Below, piece by piece: positions 1 through 5,232 of a stretch of 6,027 nucleotides of DNA; the stretch's first letter is position 1; each line of letters starts with the position of its first letter. The position numbers were made by a program, and so were the translations under genes. A model generated the notes under the pieces. It did not search any database. It had not been told where the DNA came from and worked only from the letters and a program-made list of their open reading frames with translations. The stretch covers positions 1-6,027 of the forward strand of contig CABUBH010000071.1 of assembly GCA_902489775.1 (NCBI GenBank), in the 5' to 3' direction. This DNA is from an uncultured Collinsella sp. GTDB taxonomy: Bacteria; Actinomycetota; Coriobacteriia; Coriobacteriales; Coriobacteriaceae.

Positions 1-1
1 C

Positions 2-70
2 TTCGTTAAACGGGCGCTAGGGCGTCACCCTTACACCAACATTTTCGACGCGATCGACAAATACTTCTGA
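2..70 (+). CDS. C-terminal end of an unidentified protein (partial)
   Basis: A reading frame open from the left edge gives 22 residues (FVKRALGRHPYTNIFDAIDKYF) before a TGA at 68-70. The other two forward frames stop within the first 20 bases. The residue mix (alternating charged and aromatic, ending in a helix-like AIDKYF) looks like a genuine protein C-terminus. I do not recognise the family, and the fragment is too short to assign a function. It lies in the same direction as ppdK but about 300 bases away across AT-rich DNA, so it is unlikely to be co-transcribed without a promoter in between. No classical hairpin plus U-run terminator follows it. It could be a chance open frame. Confidence 0.5.
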   Translation, partial: FVKRALGRHPYTNIFDAIDKYF

Positions 71-134
71 TAGATTTTGTCTTTCTTGGCTATTGCGTAG
101 TTTAAGAGATTCCATTCCAATAATTACAGCTTTT

Positions 135-152
135 TGCTAAAGCGTTTTAGCA
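135..152. promoter_or_regulatory. Candidate LacI-family operator (cre-like palindrome)
   Basis: TGCTAAAGCGTTTTAGCA is an 18-bp palindrome with 16 of 18 positions symmetric around a central CG. A CG-centred palindrome with TGCTAAA half-sites is typical of operators bound by LacI-family regulators, including the cre class. The only mismatched pair is at 142/145. A further half-site, TTTTAGCA, occurs at 234-241. If the promoter at 166-196 is used, the palindrome centre is about 60 bases upstream of the start point, a position that suits activation. If the promoter at 134-161 is used, the palindrome lies inside it and would repress. The regulator is not in this window. A weak intrinsic terminator for the upstream gene is possible but the stem is AT-rich and short. 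Confidence 0.55.
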
Positions 153-165
153 GTTTATACCGCTT

Positions 166-196
166 TTGACCTGCGACTACGTTGTACTGGTATCTT
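166..196 (+). promoter_or_regulatory. Candidate ppdK promoter (extended -10)
   Basis: A -35-like TTGACC (166-171) is followed after 19 bases by TATCTT (191-196), which is preceded by TG at 188-189 (TGGTATCTT), an extended -10 arrangement. Transcription would begin near 203 and give a leader of about 170 nucleotides. The 19-base spacer is longer than optimal. An alternative is TTGCTA (134-139) with TATACC (156-161), 16 bases apart, overlapping the palindrome. Neither can be confirmed by reading alone. Confidence 0.35.
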
Positions 197-282
197 CATA
201 AGGTAACCACCTTTACCTACCGTTTACCGCCAGTTTTAGCACGTTTACCAAACCGCGCAGCCTCTGCTCAAGCCCGCCCAAA

Positions 283-322
283 ACCCGCCGTATAGTTCCC
301 TCACGGTCCGCATCCGGCGGGT
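283..322 (+). repeat. 8-bp inverted repeat in the ppdK leader
   Basis: ACCCGCCG (283-290) is perfectly complementary to CGGCGGGT (315-322) across a 24-base loop. In RNA this would be a GC-rich stem in the 5' leader of ppdK, about 50 bases before the start codon. It has no following U-run, so it is not a simple terminator. A role in leader folding or mRNA stability is inference only. Confidence 0.4.
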
Positions 323-340
323 CGATTCGTTACCACGGTC

Positions 341-356
341 GTGTGTGCGAACACAT
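341..356 (+). repeat. Small GCGA-loop hairpin just before the ppdK ribosome binding site
   Basis: TGTGT (342-346) pairs with ACACA (351-355) around a GCGA loop, a GNRA-type tetraloop, with a possible G-U closing pair at 341/356. It ends directly against the Shine-Dalgarno stretch that begins at 357. It may keep the ribosome binding site open, or it may be incidental, since the stem is only five or six pairs. Confidence 0.35.
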
Positions 357-367
357 AGAAGGGGAAG
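357..367 (+). promoter_or_regulatory. ppdK ribosome binding site deciding a GTG start
   Basis: AGAAGGGGAAG is purine-rich, and its GGGG (361-364) lies seven bases before GTG at 372. This selects GTG 372 over the upstream in-frame GTG at 345, which would add nine unconserved residues and overlaps the hairpin at 341-356. Confidence 0.65.
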
Positions 368-371
368 TATC

Positions 372-3122
372 GTGAGCGATTGCAAGAGGGTTTACCGTTT
401 TGGAACCGACGCCCAGGGCACTTGTGTCACCGAGGGCGACAAGTCTATGAACTTTGTGCTTGGCGGCAAGGGCGCTAACCTTGCCGAGATGAGCCGTATC
501 GGCCTGCCGGTCCCCGGTGGCTTTACCATTACCTGCCAGACCTGCGTTGAGTACTCCGGTGCCGGCAATGTTTGGCCTGCCGGCGCGCTTGACGAGATCG
601 TTGCCGCCGAGGCCGACCTCGAAGCCCGCTGCGGCAAGAAGCTCGGAGATGCCAACGATCCGCTGCTCGTCTCGGTGCGCTCTGGCGCTCCGTTCTCCAT
701 GCCCGGCATGATGGACACGGTCCTCAATCTGGGCCTCAACGACGATTCCGTCCTGGGCCTCATCGCCCAGACGCAGAACCCGCGCTTTGCTTGGGACAGC
801 TATCGCCGCTTTATCCAGATGTTCTCCAACGTCGTCATGGGCGTCGACGCCGACCTGTTCGAGAACGCCCTGACCCAGGCCCGCCTGGTTGCCGGCGTCC
901 GCGTCGACTCCGAGCTTTCGGCCGAGGACCTGCAGGAACTCGTTGAGACTTTCAAGGGCATCTTCTCCGACAACGTTGAGGCCGCCCTGTACCCCGAGCT
1001 CGAGGTCGCGGACGGCAAGCCCGTCTTTCCGCACGATCCGGAGCTCCAGCTTCGCCTTGCCATCCAGGCCGTCTTTGGCAGCTGGATGAACGAGCGCGCC
1101 TGCATTTACCGCAAGCAGCACGGCATCTCCGACGAGCTCGGCACCGCCGTCAACGTCCAGGCCATGGCTTTTGGCAACAAGGGCGAGACCTCTGCGACCG
1201 GCGTCGCCTTCACCCGCAACCCGGCCGACGGCACCAAGGAGTTCTACGGCGACTTTCTGGTCAACGCCCAGGGCGAGGACGTCGTCGCCGGCATTCGCAA
1301 CACCGAGCCCATCGCCGATCTCAAGACCACTCCGGGGCTTGAGTCCGCAGGCGAGGAGCTCGAGCGCGTGTTCCTGACGCTCGAGGATCACTATCGCGAC
1401 ATGTGCGACATCGAGTTCACCATCGAGCAGGGCAAGCTCTGGATGCTCCAGACCCGCGTGGGCAAGCGAACCGCCACCGCCGCCCTGCGCATCGCCATCG
1501 AGATGGTCGAGGAGGGCCTCATCACCCGCGAGGAGGCCGTGGGCCGCATCGATCCTGCGCAGCTCGATCAGCTCCTGCACCCGCAGTTCGACTCCTCCAA
1601 GAAGTACGAGGCGCTCGCGACCGGTCTTAACGCCAGCCCCGGTGCCGCCGTGGGCGAGGTCGTGTTCTCGAGCGACGACGCCGTCGCGCGTTCCGCCGAG
1701 GGCCACAAGGTCATCCTGGTCCGTTGGGAGACCAACCCTGACGACCTGAAGGGCATGGTTGCCGCCGAGGGCATCCTGACGAGCCACGGTGGCAAGACGA
1801 GCCATGCCGCCGTTATCGCCCGCGGCATGGGTACGCCCTGCGTCTGCGGCGTTGAGCGCTTCCATATCGACGCGGCCGAGAAGGTCGTGCGTATCGAGGG
1901 TAGCGATCGCGTACTGCACGAGGGCGACATCATCTCCATCGACGGTACCCAGGGCATCGTTGTCGACGGCGCCGTTGACTTGGTCTCCGCCGAGCTTACT
2001 GGTGACCTGGACACTATCCTGTCCTGGGCCGATGAGATTCGTCTGGATGAGACCTGCGGCCACGCCAACCACGTGCGCGTCAACGCCGACAACCCCGAGG
2101 ACGCCGAGCTCGCGCTCGAGTTTGGCGCCGAGGCTATTGGCCTGTGCCGCACCGAGCATATGTTCCTGGGCGATCGCAAGAACATCATCCAGAGCTTCAT
2201 CCTGTCCGATGACGAGGCCGTGAAGCAGCAGGCCTTGGCCGATCTGCTCAAGGTCCAGACCGAGGACTTCCTGGCCATGTTTAAGACCATGACCGGCCGC
2301 GACGTGGTCGTTCGCCTGATCGATCCGCCGCTTCACGAGTTCCTGGACGATCCCCGCGAGCTCGAGGTCGCCATCACCAAGAAGGAGGCCGCTGGCGCTC
2401 CCGAGGAGGAGCTTGCCGCCCTGCGTGCCCGCCTGCGTCGTATCGACGGCATGGTCGAGTCCAACCCGATGCTCGGCCTGCGTGGTGTGCGCCTGTCCGT
2501 CGTCTTTAGCGATCTGCCGCTCATGCAGGTTCGCGCCGTCGCCACGGCTGCTGCCCGCCTTATCAAGGAGGGTATCGACCCACGCCCCGAGATCATGGTT
2601 CCGCTCGTTTCCATCACGGCAGAGCATGTCCAGACCCGCGAGGTCATCGAGCGTGTCATCGCCAAGGTTTCCGCCGAGGAGGGCGTCGAGCTCAACATTC
2701 CCGTGGGCACGATGCTCGAGCTGCCGCGCGCCTGCATGGTCGCCGACGAGATCGCCCAGCACGCCGACTTCTTCTGCTTTGGCACCAACGACCTTACCCA
2801 GACGACCTTTGGCTTCTCCCGCGACGATGCCGAGGCCAAGTTCATTCCGCTGTACCTGCACAAGAAGATCTTGAAGGACAACCCCTTCGAGACCATCGAC
2901 ACGGCGGTTCTCGAGCTCGTGCGCATGGCCGTGGAGAAGGGTCGCGCCACCAATCCCGACATGCACTTTGGCGTGTGCGGCGAGCACGGCGGCGACCCCA
3001 AGTCCATCAAGGGCCTGTTTAACGTGGCCGACGTGGACTACGTGTCCTGCTCGCCCTATCGCGTGCCCCTCGCACGCCTGGCTGCCGCTCAGGCCAAGCT
3101 CGAGGCCAAGCGCAACGCCTAG
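372..3122 (+). CDS. ppdK: Pyruvate, phosphate dikinase
   Basis: This 916-residue cytoplasmic enzyme interconverts pyruvate, ATP and phosphate with phosphoenolpyruvate, AMP and pyrophosphate, serving glycolysis or gluconeogenesis. The N-terminal ATP-grasp region shows GGKGANLAEM (residues 31-40), an SVRSGAPFSMPGMMDT segment (about 101-116), ETSATGVAFTRNPADG (272-287) and a closing WMLQTRVGKR (357-366). The swivelling phosphohistidine domain has GGKTSHAAVIARGMG, with the phosphorylated His at residue 478 and the Thr two residues before it (476), the position targeted by PDRP-type regulators. The C-terminal PEP/pyruvate barrel has LCRTEHMF (591-598), IDPPLHEF (650-657), NPMLGLRG (698-705), FGTNDLTQT (803-811) and GVCGEHGG with the catalytic Cys at 869. 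No required residue is missing. It is somewhat longer than the roughly 875-residue clostridial enzyme. Start chosen at GTG 372 from the ribosome binding site and the conserved KRVYRFG opening. It appears monocistronic. Confidence 0.97.
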   Translation: MSDCKRVYRFGTDAQGTCVTEGDKSMNFVLGGKGANLAEMSRIGLPVPGGFTITCQTCVEYSGAGNVWPAGALDEIVAAEADLEARCGKKLGDANDPLLVSVRSGAPFSMPGMMDTVLNLGLNDDSVLGLIAQTQNPRFAWDSYRRFIQMFSNVVMGVDADLFENALTQARLVAGVRVDSELSAEDLQELVETFKGIFSDNVEAALYPELEVADGKPVFPHDPELQLRLAIQAVFGSWMNERACIYRKQHGISDELGTAVNVQAMAFGNKGETSATGVAFTRNPADGTKEFYGDFLVNAQGEDVVAGIRNTEPIADLKTTPGLESAGEELERVFLTLEDHYRDMCDIEFTIEQGKLWMLQTRVGKRTATAALRIAIEMVEEGLITREEAVGRIDPAQLDQLLHPQFDSSKKYEALATGLNASPGAAVGEVVFSSDDAVARSAEGHKVILVRWETNPDDLKGMVAAEGILTSHGGKTSHAAVIARGMGTPCVCGVERFHIDAAEKVVRIEGSDRVLHEGDIISIDGTQGIVVDGAVDLVSAELTGDLDTILSWADEIRLDETCGHANHVRVNADNPEDAELALEFGAEAIGLCRTEHMFLGDRKNIIQSFILSDDEAVKQQALADLLKVQTEDFLAMFKTMTGRDVVVRLIDPPLHEFLDDPRELEVAITKKEAAGAPEEELAALRARLRRIDGMVESNPMLGLRGVRLSVVFSDLPLMQVRAVATAAARLIKEGIDPRPEIMVPLVSITAEHVQTREVIERVIAKVSAEEGVELNIPVGTMLELPRACMVADEIAQHADFFCFGTNDLTQTTFGFSRDDAEAKFIPLYLHKKILKDNPFETIDTAVLELVRMAVEKGRATNPDMHFGVCGEHGGDPKSIKGLFNVADVDYVSCSPYRVPLARLAAAQAKLEAKRNA

Positions 3123-3125
3123 CGC

Positions 3126-3218
3126 CCCGCACATCGACGTCTAGTGTAGCCCCCCCCTCATGCCGCCCGTCTCATTCGTGAGGCGGGCGGTTATCATGTG
3201 CGGGTTTTGTCTTTTTGT
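3126..3218 (+). terminator. Nested two-stem intrinsic terminator after ppdK
   Basis: The inner hairpin is a 12-bp stem (3163-3174 with 3179-3190, one U-G pair) capped by a TTCG tetraloop. It is not followed directly by a U-run. An outer 9-bp perfect stem, CCCGCACAT (3126-3134) with ATGTGCGGG (3196-3204), encloses it and is followed at once by TTTTGTCTTTTTGTCT (3205-3220). The outer stem starts four bases after the ppdK stop codon. The inner hairpin plus a distant T-rich tract would be a weak terminator; the outer stem supplies the canonical stem-to-U-run junction. A run of eight C (3150-3157) lies in the connecting arm. Confidence 0.8.
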
Positions 3219-3236
3219 CTGCGTAAAAAATTGTTC

Positions 3237-3264
3237 TTGCAGCAGAAACCCGCGCGTGTATACT
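3237..3264 (+). promoter_or_regulatory. rplS promoter (sigma-70-like)
   Basis: TTGCAG (3237-3242) and TATACT (3259-3264) are separated by 16 bases; each matches the housekeeping consensus at four or five of six positions. The element lies just downstream of the ppdK terminator and about 70 bases before the rplS start. Transcription would begin near 3271, giving a leader of about 60 nucleotides. It makes rplS independent of ppdK. Confidence 0.65.
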
Positions 3265-3285
3265 CGAATACGTTTGTTCAACTAC

Positions 3286-3309
3286 GTGCCGGCCAAGGTG
3301 GTACGGCAC
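3286..3309 (+). promoter_or_regulatory. Hairpin in the rplS leader (possible L19 autoregulatory element)
   Basis: GTGCCG (3286-3291) pairs perfectly with CGGCAC (3304-3309). Inside, CCA (3293-3295) can pair with TGG (3299-3301), leaving a small internal loop. The hairpin lies between the inferred transcription start and the Shine-Dalgarno site. Leaders that bind L19 and control its own mRNA are known in low-GC Gram-positive bacteria; whether this hairpin does the same is inference from position only. Confidence 0.4.
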
Positions 3310-3321
3310 CTCTAGAAGAGT

Positions 3322-3326
3322 AAGGA
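3322..3326 (+). promoter_or_regulatory. rplS ribosome binding site deciding the ATG start
   Basis: AAGGA lies seven bases before ATG at 3334. This favours ATG 3334 over the in-frame TTG at 3328, which would be only one base from the motif. Confidence 0.75.
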
Positions 3327-3333
3327 ATTGCAC

Positions 3334-3675
3334 ATGGATTACATCCGCGCAATCGAGCGTCAGCAGATCCGCGAGGACATCCCGCAGGTCCGCGTTGCCG
3401 ACAACGTCAAGGTCCACTACCGCATTAAGGAAGGCGACCGCGAGCGCATCCAGGTTTTCCAGGGTGACGTCATCCGCATGGCCGGCGCCGGTGCCCGTGA
3501 GACCTTCACCGTCCGCAAGATTTCCTTCGGTGTCGGTGTTGAGCGTACCTTCCCGCTTCACAGCCCCAAGATCGCCAAGCTCGAGGTCGTCCGTCATGGT
3601 CGCGTCCGTCGCGCCAAGCTGTACTACCTCCGCGACAAGGTGGGCAAGGCTGCTCGCATCCCCGAGAAGCGCTAA
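3334..3675 (+). CDS. rplS: 50S ribosomal protein L19
   Basis: This 113-residue protein is the large-subunit protein L19, which sits at the interface with the 30S subunit. The length matches the family (about 115). The family core is plain: TVRKISFGVGVER at residues 59-71, a conserved HSP at 77-79, and the basic C-terminal RRAKLYYLRDKVGKAARI at 92-109. The N-terminus MDYIRAIERQQIREDIP aligns with the usual opening helix and DIP/DVP motif. Codon choice is strongly biased to GC-ending codons, as expected for a highly expressed gene. It has its own promoter and terminator, so it appears to be transcribed alone. In many bacteria rplS follows rpsP-rimM-trmD; here ppdK is upstream instead. Confidence 0.98.
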   Translation: MDYIRAIERQQIREDIPQVRVADNVKVHYRIKEGDRERIQVFQGDVIRMAGAGARETFTVRKISFGVGVERTFPLHSPKIAKLEVVRHGRVRRAKLYYLRDKVGKAARIPEKR

Positions 3676-3690
3676 GAAGATCGCAGCGTC

Positions 3691-3708
3691 TGTCCACTCG
3701 TTTGGACA
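3691..3708 (+). repeat. Small hairpin between the rplS stop and its terminator
   Basis: TGTCCA (3691-3696) pairs with TGGACA (3703-3708) across a six-base loop, immediately before the main terminator stem. It may stabilise the 3' end of the rplS transcript. Confidence 0.4.
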
Positions 3709-3709
3709 A

Positions 3710-3739
3710 AAGGGTCACCTTCGGGTGGCCCTTCTTTTT
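3710..3739 (+). terminator. Intrinsic terminator of rplS
   Basis: AAGGGTCACC (3710-3719) pairs with GGTGGCCCTT (3724-3733), 10 bp with one U-G pair, around a TTCG tetraloop. A C and then five T (3735-3739) follow. This is a textbook rho-independent terminator 34 bases after the rplS stop. Confidence 0.92.
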
Positions 3740-3754
3740 ATCTGATTTGCATGC

Positions 3755-3761
3755 AAGGAGG
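3755..3761 (+). promoter_or_regulatory. rnhB ribosome binding site deciding the ATG start
   Basis: AAGGAGG is a full Shine-Dalgarno match seven bases before ATG 3769. An in-frame ATG at 3751 lies upstream of this site and would have no ribosome binding site of its own. The site is overlapped on its left by a 10-bp palindrome, TTGCATGCAA (3747-3756). Confidence 0.85.
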
Positions 3762-3768
3762 CCCCGAT

Positions 3769-4557
3769 ATGGCCAACATGACGAGCTCGGTTTCGGCATC
3801 GCAGGTTGCCGGCGAGCTGGCGAGCGCCACGTTTGAGGAGATCCCCGCCCTCGTGGAGCATTATCGTGAGGATCCGCGCCAGCAAGTGATCAAGGCTTGC
3901 GAGCGCGCTCTTAAGCGCCATGCCAAGGAACTTGCCGAGCGCGAGCGCGTCAACGGCATGTACGAGCTGATGCACGAGCTCGGTGGGGATGGCGTGGTCG
4001 TGGGCGTCGACGAGGTGGGTCGCGGCTCGGTGGCCGGTCCTTTGACGGTGTGCGCCGTGTGCCTTCCCATGGAGCCGCGCGTCTGGGGCGTCAATGATTC
4101 CAAAAAGCTCACGCCGGCGCGCCGCGAGCTGCTCTCGGTGAAGATTGCCGAGGTCGCGACGGCGATTGGTTTTTGCCATATTGCGCCTGCGGATATCGAT
4201 GATATGGGCATGGCCCGCGCCATCCGCGCTGCCGTCGCGGGCGCCGTGGCCGATACGGGGCTCGAGCCCGATTGCGTGCTTATGGACGGTAACCCCTTGG
4301 GCGCCGTTCCCAACGAGCGCGACGTGGTGAAGGGCGATGCCAAAATCGCCTGTATCGCCGCGGCGTCCATCATGGCCAAGGTCACGCGTGACGAGATGAT
4401 GGTCGAGTACGACGCCGAGTATCCCGAGTATCATTTGGCCGAGTCGAAGGGCTACGCAAGCCCCGAGCACATCGAGGCCATTCGCAAACATGGACTTTGT
4501 CCGCTGCACCGCGTGAGCTTTTGCGGAAACTTTCTGCAGACTGAGCGCCTTTTCTAG
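3769..4557 (+). CDS. rnhB: Ribonuclease HII
   Basis: This 262-residue cytoplasmic endonuclease cuts RNA in RNA-DNA hybrids and nicks at single ribonucleotides in DNA to start ribonucleotide excision repair. The catalytic DEDD set is visible: Asp81 and Glu82 in GVDEVGRGSVAGP, Asp173 in MDGNP and Asp190 in KGDAK. Other family marks are NDSKKLT (110-116), AAASIMAKVTRDE (197-209) and the C-terminal HGLCPLHRVSF (241-251). About 75 residues precede the catalytic domain, as in the longer Bacillus-type RNase HII (about 255 residues) and unlike the shorter E. coli form; this region is predicted helical and charged. The GRG motif, part of 2'-OH recognition, is intact. The gene lies between two terminators and has only 29 bases after the rplS U-run, so its promoter is unclear. 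Confidence 0.97.
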   Translation: MANMTSSVSASQVAGELASATFEEIPALVEHYREDPRQQVIKACERALKRHAKELAERERVNGMYELMHELGGDGVVVGVDEVGRGSVAGPLTVCAVCLPMEPRVWGVNDSKKLTPARRELLSVKIAEVATAIGFCHIAPADIDDMGMARAIRAAVAGAVADTGLEPDCVLMDGNPLGAVPNERDVVKGDAKIACIAAASIMAKVTRDEMMVEYDAEYPEYHLAESKGYASPEHIEAIRKHGLCPLHRVSFCGNFLQTERLF

Positions 4558-4606
4558 GTCAATTGTGGAGACAGGGACCTCTGGGGTTTTATAAACCTGC
4601 TGGTAG

Positions 4607-4648
4607 CGGGCCGTATGCAACAGCATTGCTGCGTACGGCCCGTTTTTT
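4607..4648 (+). terminator. Intrinsic terminator of rnhB
   Basis: CGGGCCGTA (4607-4615) pairs perfectly with TACGGCCCG (4634-4642). Inside, CAGC (4621-4624) pairs with GCTG (4628-4631) around an ATT loop, leaving an asymmetric internal loop. Six T follow at once (4643-4648). It lies 50 bases after the rnhB stop. A smaller repeat, GGTTT/AAACC (4585-4589 and 4593-4597), precedes it. Confidence 0.9.
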
Positions 4649-4735
4649 GACGGCATTTGGTCAGCTTTTGGTTTGCTTCCGGTACTTACCCGCATGAAAG
4701 GTGCCCTCATCATCGGGGCAATGCAGTGTGCGGGA

Positions 4736-4742
4736 AAGGAGA
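4736..4742 (+). promoter_or_regulatory. yraN ribosome binding site deciding the ATG start
   Basis: AAGGAGA sits just before ATG 4747, with GGAG ending five bases upstream. It fixes the start there; earlier in-frame codons back to TTG 4657 would translate leader sequence without family similarity. A weak TGCCC/GGGCA hairpin (4702-4706 and 4716-4720) lies in the same leader. Confidence 0.75.
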
Positions 4743-4746
4743 CCCC

Positions 4747-5232
4747 ATGAGTGCCGCAAGCAAAAAGAGCAAGACGCAGCAGCTCAAGGAGCGTTGGGAA
4801 AACGGCGAGCTCGACTCCGGGGCGATGACGCCCGAGTTTATCAAGGGACTCAGTCCCCGCGAGCTAGGCATGCTGGGCGAGCTGATCACCATCGACTACT
4901 TTAACGAGCGCGGCTACACCTTGCTGGAGCAGGGCTATCGTTGCACCGAGGGCGAGGCCGATCTGGTGCTGCTCGATGAGCTCGACGATGTCGTGGTGAT
5001 GGCCGAGGTCAAGACCAGACGCGTTTCGCTGGATTGCACCACGCGGGTCTTTCCCGAGGAGGCCGTGGACGCCCAAAAGCAACGCCGCTACCGCCGCATC
5101 GCAAGTTGCTATCTCATGGAGCATTATCCGCTCAAGGCGATTCGCTTCGATGCTGTGGGTGTCACCATCCGCGGCGGGCATATCGCCGAGATCGAGCATC
5201 AGTACAACGCGTTCGATTGGCAGGTGTCGTGA
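4747..5232 (+). CDS. yraN: YraN / UPF0102 family nuclease-like protein
   Basis: This is a 161-residue protein of the UPF0102 (YraN) family, small proteins with a predicted endonuclease-like PD-(D/E)XK fold and no firmly established reaction. The motif order fits: GEL (44-46) starting the first helix, a GYTLLEQGYR strand (56-65), GEAD with the acidic residue at 72, AEVKTR (86-91) carrying the E-x-K pair, the EAVDAQKQRR helix (105-114) and RFDAVGV (133-139). Typical members are about 115-130 residues; here about 38 extra N-terminal residues are lysine-rich at first (SKKSKTQQLKERW) and then linker-like. The ribosome binding site supports this longer start. The stop shares one base with the comM start (TGATG), so translation of the two is probably coupled. 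The conserved rnhB-yraN-comM neighbourhood supports the call. Confidence 0.92.
   Translation: MSAASKKSKTQQLKERWENGELDSGAMTPEFIKGLSPRELGMLGELITIDYFNERGYTLLEQGYRCTEGEADLVLLDELDDVVVMAEVKTRRVSLDCTTRVFPEEAVDAQKQRRYRRIASCYLMEHYPLKAIRFDAVGVTIRGGHIAEIEHQYNAFDWQVS

Larger units (their letters stand above)
71..371 (+). other. AT-rich intergenic region and ppdK leader
   Basis: This 301-base stretch separates the upstream fragment from ppdK and contains no convincing gene. The first half (about 71-250) is clearly AT-rich compared with the flanking coding DNA; the last 100 bases are GC-rich. In order it holds an 18-bp palindrome centred on CG (135-152), possible promoter elements (134-161 and 166-196), a short inverted repeat AGGTAA/TTACCT (201-206 and 213-218), three TTTACC copies (212, 223, 244), an 8-bp inverted repeat (283-290 and 315-322), a GCGA-loop hairpin (341-356) and the ppdK ribosome binding site. 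The density of symmetric elements suggests regulation of ppdK, but no known riboswitch class was recognised. Confidence 0.6.

Noticed and set aside
135..152. Reading the palindrome as an intrinsic terminator of the upstream gene
   Set aside because: The stem is short and AT-rich and lacks a proper U-run; the CG-centred symmetry fits a protein operator better, although a weak terminator role is not excluded.
345..371. An upstream GTG start for ppdK at 345
   Set aside because: It adds nine unconserved residues, has no ribosome binding site, and lies in a hairpin; GTG 372 has a well-placed purine-rich site.
330..3134. A 934-codon open frame on the minus strand covering all of ppdK
   Set aside because: It mirrors a GC-rich, strongly biased ppdK gene, where antisense frames stay open by codon bias. 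Its translation is low-complexity (Gly, Leu, Val, Asp, His rich) with no family motif, whereas the + strand product has every PPDK signature.
3150..3157. A run of eight C as a phase-variable tract
   Set aside because: It is in the non-coding arm of the terminator, outside any coding or promoter spacer, so slippage would have no evident switching effect.
4647..4677. A promoter for yraN beginning with TTGACG in the rnhB terminator U-run
   Set aside because: No acceptable -10 lies at 16-18 bases; the nearest candidates (GGTTTG, TTTGCT) are poor or badly spaced.
3715..4713. A 332-codon minus-strand open frame over rnhB
   Set aside because: It covers the rnhB gene and both flanking terminators, has no recognisable domain, and is explained by codon bias of rnhB.
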